From: Lathyrus oleraceus
Taxonomy: Eukaryota; Streptophyta; Magnoliopsida; Fabales; Fabaceae
DNA length: 64,000 nucleotides
NCBI RefSeq assembly: GCF_024323335.1
Contig: NC_066580.1
Location: forward strand, 255,788,977-255,852,976
Direction of reading: 5' to 3'
The position numbers and the translations under genes are program-made. Positions 56,327-64,000 of this stretch are shown here, in pieces. Every line of letters begins with the position of its first letter. Positions within the stretch are counted from its first letter, which is position 1. The notes below the pieces were generated by a model. It had not been told where the DNA came from. It saw only the letters and a program-made list of their open reading frames with translations, and ran no database searches.

Positions 56327-59300
56327 TGTCGCATTACGCGAAAAACCGGCGGGAAAACGAAACAACAGAGCCGCCACCGTGCGTTATTTATCCCAAAAGA
56401 GGGAAAGGAAACGCTCGAAGTAAACCTGGAAAAGACATGGTCTCGCGACCAAAGAGAGATGGGATCGGGAGTCGGTTATGCGAAGGGAAGGTATTAGCAC
56501 CCCTACGCATCCGTCGTACTCGACGGGATCCACGCACAAAAGGAAGGATAAAGGTTGCTAAAAACTTCTCACAAACACAAACACTGGCTGAAAGAGACAC
56601 GGGAAAACAAAAGAAACTAACTCGGCAGGATATCGCATCCTGGGCCTACGTAGTCTGTCAGGCACAGACATCAGAGTCGACGTAGTTCGGGACAGGGAAA
56701 ACGTGCTCGCTAGGATGTCGCATCCTATGCATACGTATCTTCTCGGACTAAAGAAGAATCAGAGCACTCGTAGCTCGGCTCACGCACGCCAAACAAAACA
56801 ACACAGGAAATCGACTGCCAATCGCTGGACTTACGTCAAACTCCACACAAAACAGGCAAACCTGGAAACCGAATGCCAATCGCTGGGCTTACATCAGACT
56901 CCGAACCAAACACACGCACACTGGAAACCAAATGCCAATCGCTGGACTTACATTGGACTCCAAGCACACAACAAACAGACACAAAGGAAACCGACTGCCA
57001 ATCGCTGGACTTACATCAGACTCCAACTCACACGAAGGGGACAAAAGCAAAAAGGGCGCCCGGAGAGATCAACTCATCTCCTGCCTACGTACCTGATCTG
57101 GTATGAGGATCAGGGCAACATAGTTCCCCTACGTAGGGACAAAGGACTAGCCTAACCAGATAACAAAGGGAGACACAACTAGGGAGACTACGACTCGAGC
57201 CTAGATGTTATCATGCAAATCATCCCTAAGTTAAGGTTGCTATCTAACTTGCACAGGGAGCAAGCTATCCTATACAGCACAGGAAAAAGCAAACACTCAC
57301 AAATAGCACACACTATATACAAACAAAGTGGGCTCACACAAGGGTTAGGCTGTGAAACACAAGCCAACTGTATCGGGGTGATGTTAGCTCTTAACCCTAA
57401 CATTGAGAGTTAGGGTGAAGCAGATGAAATGGGGAGTGAGGGGTGTGCCTCACAGCTCTTATCCCTGGCCTGGGAGAGCTTCAGACAAAAAGAATGTGTG
57501 GGTTCAGAAAGTGGGAACCCTTCTACACATATGACTGACACAACTGTACAAGGATCTTGGGTTAATATCCATAATGCATCAACACCAGTTGTGTGAGCAA
57601 AGGGATGACTCAACTGAATAGCAGGAGATGGATTGCACATCTCTTGTATCTGCCAATTGCCTTATCAAAGGTCTTTTCCTGCTTGGGGACAAAGATAAAC
57701 AATCACAAGCATTGCCTCTTAAGGAGGACTTCAGACAGGTGCCTGACCAAATAACAGGCCAGGTCTTCCAGACTACATGAAGTTAGAGACATTATACCTC
57801 AATGCTCAAGCTATCAAGCAAAGCAAAAACAAGTTCACAAAGGAACTATAGCAACTAAGGTACCTGAAATCAATCTAACTCAGTTAGTACACAACTCAAA
57901 CAAAAGTCAAACAGACAGTTACAAGTCAACAGACAACTATACATAAACAGACAAACAAGCATCAATGCACAAAGATGCAAGCCACAAGACCTAGGCTTAA
58001 GTCTCAAAGCCTACAAAATAAACTCAAGATTAGTCATCAACAAGCAATGGATCAACTCCAAATGAGTGAACCTCATCAAGCATGGCAATTGTGCTTTTTA
58101 ACCTGAAACAAAGCTCAAATGTGAGAGGCTAACCACTAGGACAAGGCCTAGGGTCAAAGAGGGAGCAATAAACCAAAACAGAACATGAAAATTGGCATGA
58201 ATCAAGCTTAATCAAATAAGAACAATGTCCAAGTGGTCTCATATACATATCATCAACCAATTTCATTTCATAAGGCAAAGAGTGCAAAGCATGCAAATTG
58301 AAAGCTCATAGAACCAAACAGAATGAACCAATCCACATCAACTCAAACATGGCTCAATAAATCTCAAGAAAAATCATGGCTAACAGAACTCATCACATGA
58401 TCATCATACCAAAAATCAAGTCATTTGGATAAGTGGAAGCATGTCAAATAAAATCCATAAGGCAAGGTAAGTCAAAACAAGCTCAAAGGAAGCACAAATT
58501 CATGCATCAACTTCACACAAGCATAAAACAAAATCCACACATGATAAATGACTCAAATCAAAGCCACAATTAACTTCAAAGAGTCTAGAATCAATGTGAA
58601 AAATTTCAAGCTCATCCAATAAACATCAAGAATTTCAAAAATCAACTAAGTTCAACACTCATCAAAAGTCCAAACATGACCAATCAACAAAGAAAATCTC
58701 AAAAAAATTGGAAATGAATCCACAAAATCCACAAGAATTCATGATCAAACTTAACATCCAGAAGAGTCAACATGCAAAAATTCAGATTATTTGACATTTA
58801 TTTGGCAGGGTAAATAAAATCAGCAAATTGGACAAGAAATGGTGTGACACACATTGTCACACCTCCAATGATCAGCTCATATCTCAACAACCAAGCATGC
58901 TAAAAATACAAACTCAAAGCCAAAAGATCAATCAAAGTGTCTAGATTAAGCATGTAAATTTTCAGCTTCATTGGATCAACCATCATCATTTCACAAAAGG
59001 AATGGCAAGCAAGGTACAAGCTATGACATGCAAACATAAACCCTAGGCCAAAAATATTTTCAACCGTGCACAAATCCTGGAAAAATATCCAAAAAAAAGA
59101 AGACATCATGAAGATCATTGTGCAAAAAATCTCAGGTAAATTGGATAAGTATTTTTGGAGTTATGATTTTTGGAATGGAGAGAAAACATTAAAAATGCAT
59201 GAACAAGTAGCATGAACATGTATAGCCTAAATGGAGAAAATGCAAAAGGCAAAATGTGAAAGTGTCATGGAGCAAGATCGAACCGGTGAGCAATTCAAAT

Positions 59301-61174
59301 TGTGGCGCTCACTTAATGAAACGCTCCGTTTCATTAACATGAGGTGGCGCGGGGAAGAAAGCAGAGTCAATCATTTTGGCACGTAGGATCCCATGCAGCC
59401 GATGCAAAGCCATAAACACCAAATTACATGCACGAACGCGCAAACAAGATCAAACAAGGCCTAGAATTACAAAACCCTAAGAAGTTCATCCTGTTCTTCA
59501 CGAATTTCCAGCTCAAGAATAAATTATCACCAAAATTCACAAACGATACATCATTACACTCGTCTTCTAATGCACATCATCAATCTAAACTCCATTTATC
59601 CTAATTCTTACTCACATGGACGGATCAAGCAGAATAAGTTTTGCACATCAAATTTAAAATCACAATAACTTTCTTAATTCTTGATGAAATTTAAAACTAC
59701 AAAGCTCAGCATGCTCATGGATCAGAGATCTACAAAATGCATATCATAATTGCATGAATTCTGAAGTTCGAAATCTTACCTTCAAGAGATTGCAGAACTG
59801 AATTCGTGACTTTCAAGCCTTGAGAAGCAAAAACAGATGATCTTCAATGCTAGTATGATGATTTGGATGAATGTTGGATGCTCAGTCTTGCTTGATCTTG
59901 CTCAAATCTACAGCTGCCATGGATGATGCTAGCTTTAACAGTTCTTGATTCAGCTCGAAAATGATGAACTCTTGCTTGCAGAAGGTCCAATAACACTTGT
60001 GGATGATGAATCAATGAAGAACAATGCAAGGTTTTGGGAGAAATTCGCAGAAAAATGTGAGAGAGCAAAAATGGTGAAAATTGCAAGTAGATCTAGATCT
60101 GAACCAAATGGAATGTTAAGCACAAATTCTGTTTTGATTATCCTTATATATGATGCACTAATGAAGTTCTTAATCTTAATTAGCCAAATGCAATGGTAAT
60201 TAGTGAAATGCAAGTGTAAGAGCAAATTAGCCAAATTACCTCATGTGCATGGAATGATTGCTACAGTACACGGTTTATGAGTTAATTCACCTTGAAATAT
60301 CAATTTTAGCCAAATGCCAATGTTAGAATGCATGGACAATGCTTATTTTTCAAATTGGACTTTTCCCTCTGAATTTCAAATTCAATTCAAGTGAAAAATC
60401 CAATATTTTTGTAATGGGAATTGATGAAATGTGATGCATGATTTGGATAGCTCATGTTAAAACAAGAATGTCACAAAAAATCCCACTCCATTTGGCCTTT
60501 TGGTGTGAAAGTTATCCCCTTTTGAACTTCAAATATGCTTGACAAGGATTGATCCATAACTTTTCAACCACACATGGGAAATTCATGTTCTTGGACTTTT
60601 TGGAAAGGTGAGAGCAAGATCTTCAACTTTCACGCTGGACAAAATTTCATTTGAAGCATTCTTGGACATGTAATCTTGAGGAGAAGACCTTTCCATTTTT
60701 GGCAGTTTGAAATTACAAGTCACTTACTATTTTTGGAAACTTTTCATCTGACCTCAAATTCTTCAATGTTGATCTTTGACATGTCAAATGAGACTTGTAT
60801 GGACATGAATGAGGCCTCTCTAACCATCTCCCACCTTCAAATCCATGATTTCATGCACAGTTGACTTTGGTTGACTTTCTAGGGTTTCAGATGAATTGCA
60901 TCTTGACTGATGACTTCTGAACATTCAACCTTTGGCCAAACCACTTCAAAATTATCCCTAGGTCATATGAACTCAATGAACCAACCCTAGGTCTTTGCTT
61001 CAATATAAATTGCACTTGCTTGCTTGCTCAACTGGATCTCCTGACCAGTCTTGACTGTTGAACTTGCACTTGGGCAATGGACAATGCAATGCTATGCAGT
61101 GGACAATGTAATGTTAATGACCTAAACATGAAAATGAATGTACAAAATGGGAGGTGCAAATTTGAGGTGCTACA
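56327..61174 (-). mobile_element. Solo Ogre-type LTR of a second subfamily, 4848 bp, TSD ATCAT
   Basis: ATCAT at 56322-56326 and 61175-61179 flank a sequence that on the minus strand starts TGTAGCACCTCAAATTTG and ends TAATGCGACA. The 3' end, with GAGYCGCCAYCG and a CGTAGTTCGGG phrase, is related to that of the Ogre LTR at 30432. The start differs (TGTAGCACC and not TGTAAGACC), which marks a separate Tat/Ogre subfamily. No supported gene lies inside. Confidence 0.9.
56806..57030. repeat. Four tandem units of about 60 bp in the solo LTR
   Basis: Units start at 56806, 56864, 56923 and 56986 (58, 59 and 63 bp apart). Each begins GGAAA(C/T)C and contains TGCCAATCGCTGG and TTACRTCARACTCC-type segments. 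The spacers between are the variable part. Confidence 0.85.
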
Positions 61175-61179
61175 ATCAT

Positions 61180-61957
61180 ATTCGACATCCTCATCAGATT
61201 CAGAACTCTCACTTTCCTTCATCTTCCTGACCTCCACTTTACTCCAAGTCTTGGAGGGACCTATACCAGCAACCCTTTTCTCTTTCCTACCAGTCCTTAT
61301 CTCAGCCATACTCTTCCTTTTTCTCAGTCTATTAGCTACACTTGTTTTCACAAGATTGACCAACATGTCATCTTCTTCCTCAGACCCTTCTTCCTCAATG
61401 TCCTGAGCAGTATCAGGGGACATACTAGGTAAGTTTTCTCCAAGAGAACATAGTCCCTCAGCAGCTACTTCCTTTTCTGTTTTAGATGAGTCATCATCTT
61501 TCTCAGCTTGGGTTTCCACCTCAGGTGAGGGGTCCCTTCTGGACAGAGGGGTAAAAATGTCCTTAACTCCATGCTCTTCATTCAGTATCCTAGTAACTAG
61601 GTTTCTTATGACGCGATCAGTAGAGTGCATGTCCTCTTTATCAGGCGATTTTTCAGGAGTGTTACCTTGCTTAGCTCTTGCCATGGAAGGGGAGCTTGGA
61701 ACTTTACCTGGTATCATATGCAGAGGAGTCACGTCCATCAAATCTTCATCTAAAAATTCCATGGAGGAAGTTCTAGTATGAAAGGATTTTGAGCTAGATG
61801 TTGACGGATGTTGAGACATGTTGTTGAACTTTTGAGAAAACTTTCTTTGCCCTAGCAGAGGTTCTTTGATTGTGTTCAGGCAGAGTGTGCAAATGAAATA
61901 GATGCTATTTCCAATACTAGGAGATGATTCATTATTAATGTGGCTTTTTCTTTTCAT
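61180..61957 (-). pseudogene. SIRE env-like ORF, N-terminal part
   Basis: Read down from 61957, about 260 residues precede the solo LTR. A short lead is followed by a serine-rich, then strongly charged region (KTEKEVAAEG, EEEGSEEEDD) with basic clusters (NRLRKRKS, GRKEKR). The frame continues on the far side of the LTR at 56321 after removing one ATCAT copy. The likely methionine is that of MSQHPSTSSSK, about 46 codons in. It overlaps the stop of the preceding ORF by four bases. Confidence 0.78.
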
Positions 61958-63999
61958 TGGGCAGACAATATTTTTTTACCTTTTCCACTTCTCATTAATT
62001 GCCATATTTTCTCAAGAAACCAATCCCCTAATTTTCCCTTTTCATATTTCAGTTGAACAACATACCAATCCCTTGCAGTCCTGTTGGTTAGTTGCATTTC
62101 ATGCTGTAGAACTATGAGTTTGTTTTCAACATATTTTCTACATGAGTGATGAAAGCAAGTGATGTACTTGGTCCAGCTGTGCTGAATATGTTCTTTGGAC
62201 AAAGGTGTACCATCCAGGTTGTCATAATATAATGTCATAACATCGAGTGTGACATTGTAAATAATTATCAGTAATTTCATCCAACTTGGTTGAGCATTGT
62301 TGCTTTCATCTGATATTTTCTCAATTTCCTTTGCACTCATAGTCCCTTGTGTCTCAGCAAAGCTCTTACTACCTTCAGACTTCATACCACCAGTCATATG
62401 TTCAGGTGTTTGGGCCATCATGACCTTTTCTTCCTTGAGGTTAGGTCTTAGCATCCTTATCTGACACTTTTCCTTTCCCTTGATGATTCTTCTTGCAACT
62501 GTACTCATCTTAGAGGGGTTATCCATTTGAGAGCTCCACATGTAGCAATTGTTGTTGGTCCTGATTCCTTTCATAATTACTTCACTGTCTTTGTTCACAA
62601 TCAGACATTCAGTTTTAATGAAGATGATATTCAGACCTTGATCCCCTAGCTGACTGATGCTTATTAGATTTGAAGTCAAGCCCTTGACCAGTAGAATATT
62701 GTCAAGTTTAGGAGCTCCAGGACACTCAAGCTTGCCTATCCCCTTTATTTCACCTTTAGCTCCATCACCAAAGGTTACATAGCTTAAGTCATGAGGGTGA
62801 AGATCAGTTATCAAGTTTGAGTTCCCAGTCATGTGTCTAGAGCATCCACTATCAAAATACCACTCTTCTTTGTGAGCCATTAGACTTGTAACATTAGTCT
62901 TAGGAACCCATTGCTTCTTATTGATAGGCCTGTGATGTTTGGGTCTAGGTTGATAGTGAGTCTGTTGATGAACATGGCTAGGATAACCATACAACTTATA
63001 ACAGGAAGACCTAGAGTGTCCAGATTTCCCACAGTATTGACATCTCCATCTTTGGTGTTTGCCATCTTGCTGTTTTCTCTTCTGATGATGTTGATGAAAG
63101 GAGGTAGGGTAACCATACAGCTTATAGCAGAAGGGCCTTGAGTGTCCAAATTTCCCACAGTAATGACATCTCCATCTTTGGTGTTTGTCTTTCTGCTGTT
63201 CTTTCTTCTGATGGTGTGACATATGATGTGGCATCTTGGAACTGCTCTTACTATTGCTGCATTTAGGTTTAGCTTGAGGTTTGCAGCCAGTGTAACTACT
63301 TTCAGCCTTAGTTTTATGGTACCCTATTCCAGATTTGACTCCTGTGATTTGTCCAGTTTGAAGAATCTTGTCTAAGGAGTCAGATCCATTGTTCAGCATC
63401 CTTACATACTTGGTTGTCTCTTCTAGTTTTGAGTTTAAGAGCACAACTTCAGTTTTTAGCTTGAAGATGGTTTCCACATGTTCTGCTTTTTCTTTCTCCA
63501 GTTGAACTATCTTCTGGCTCTCAACTTGTTGATCTTCATCTAGCTTGACCTTTAGAGCCACAACTTCTGTTTTCAATTTGGAGATGGTTTCCAAGTATTC
63601 TACCTTCTCATTCTCAAGTTGAGTTATGTCTTTCTCCTGGTTTAAAGACTGCTTGTTTAGCTCTACACTTTTCTGACACAACTCTCTGTAGGTAAAGGCC
63701 AATTCCTCAAAGGTTACTTCACCATCACTTGAGTCTTCATCAGATCCCCATCTTCCTGTCAAAGCAGTCACAAGATTTGCAGCCTCCTTTGTATCACTCT
63801 CATCTGACCAGGTGGCAGCAAGACTCATCTTCTGCTTCTTGAGGTAGGTACCACATTCTATTCTAATGTGTCCATACCCATCACATTCATAGCACTTTAC
63901 TTCTTTTCCTTCTTTGGGCTTTTCTTCTGACCTTACTCTTCTTCCATTGCTGATGTCAGATGAGATGTTTTTGACATTTGCCTTGGATCTGACATCCAT
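61954..63999 (-). pseudogene. SIRE gag-protease joined to RNase H tail (internally deleted polyprotein)
   Basis: An open frame of at least 681 residues, incomplete at the right edge. The first CCHC knuckle is CYECDGYGHIRIEC (residues 36-49). A coiled-coil region with two copies of a unit of about 40 residues spans about 125-195. Two further knuckles, CHYCGKFGHSRPFC (278-291) and CQYCGKSGHSRSSC (320-333), follow. The protease active site is WYFDSGCSRHMTG (380-392). After about residue 491 the integrase is absent. Residues about 585-650 resemble a degenerate RNase H end (QHSWTKYI for QHSRTKHI). Integrase and RT are therefore deleted while the frame stays open. It is non-autonomous at best. Confidence 0.85.
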
Positions 64000-64000
64000 T

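Larger units (their letters stand above)
53207..64000 (-). mobile_element. SIRE/Maximus-like Ty1/copia element, runs off the window
   Basis: The minus-strand order is gag, protease, RNase H tail, env-like ORF, 3' leader, polypurine tract, 3' LTR. An extra env-like ORF after pol and the tract AAAGGGGGAG before TGTTG are hallmarks of the SIRE lineage. Integrase and nearly all of RT are deleted. The env-like ORF is split by a solo Ogre-type LTR. The right-hand LTR is outside the window, so the target duplication (left flank ATTAT) cannot be checked. Confidence 0.88.

Noticed and set aside
56806..57030. CRISPR-like repeat-spacer pattern
   Set aside because: Only four units with imperfect repeats and related spacers inside a plant LTR; no cas genes; a tandem duplication explains it.
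56269..57155. Plus-strand ORFs of 138 and 150 residues near the left end of the solo LTR
   Set aside because: They translate LTR sequence and the tandem unit of about 60 bp; no protein family is recognised and they oppose the element's direction.
1..64000. A previously undescribed multi-gene system
   Set aside because: All coding regions except the CTL-like gene are assignable to known retrotransposon lineages, and no host gene cluster is present.

Overview
This is a plant nuclear window made almost entirely of nested LTR retrotransposons, with one recognisable host gene. Several Ogre (Ty3/gypsy, Tat clade) copies are present, with very long LTRs beginning TGTAAGACC, an extra ORF upstream of gag, a second RNase H and a spliced intron before RT. 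Together with Angela/Tork-like and SIRE/Maximus-like Ty1/copia elements and a spliceosomal host gene, they point to a legume, most likely of tribe Fabeae (pea, vetch, lentil group). That placement is inference from the repeat families; no species marker was seen.

Left part (1-25216). A minus-strand Ogre (A) is represented by the start of gag, ORF1 and the first part of its LTR (1-1561, 7105-8144). A minus-strand Angela/Tork-like copia (1562 to about 7104) is inserted in ORF1 and has lost its own 5' LTR. A plus-strand Ogre (B, 8145-25216) follows with 5' leader, ORF1, gag, protease, intron, RT, two RNase H domains, integrase, a repeat-rich 3' region and a truncated 3' LTR. Its gag is split by a solo copia LTR (11420-12776, target duplication GCTAG). 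All its genes are decayed.

Middle part (25217-36985). The Ogre B LTR is cut by a different gypsy element whose 1999-bp LTR holds an array of ACGCGT palindromes. Its gag is fused in frame to integrase/RT sequence of the Angela-like copia, which runs into a copia LTR. Next comes a minus-strand copia relic split by a 4834-bp solo Ogre LTR (30432-35265, CTTAT duplication), ending in an inverted second copy of its protease region.

Gene island (about 36986-47589). This stretch has low repeat density. It contains a 149-bp Stowaway-like MITE and a seven-exon gene for a choline transporter-like (CTL/PNS1 family) membrane protein. Joining the exons gives a clean frame of 475 residues. The last intron carries a 2232-bp internally deleted copia element with CATGT duplications.

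Right part (47590-64000). A minus-strand Ogre (C) 3' LTR and 3' internal region are interrupted by a minus-strand SIRE-like copia that runs off the window. The SIRE copy has gag and protease joined directly to an RNase H tail, so integrase and RT are missing, followed by an env-like ORF. That ORF is split by a 4848-bp solo Ogre-type LTR (ATCAT duplication).

I found no undescribed biological system. The strongest unusual observations are a 41-bp Ogre integrase patch inside the copia element, the ACGCGT palindrome array, the in-frame gypsy/copia fusion ORF, and a hidden repeat of about 181 bp in the Ogre LTRs.
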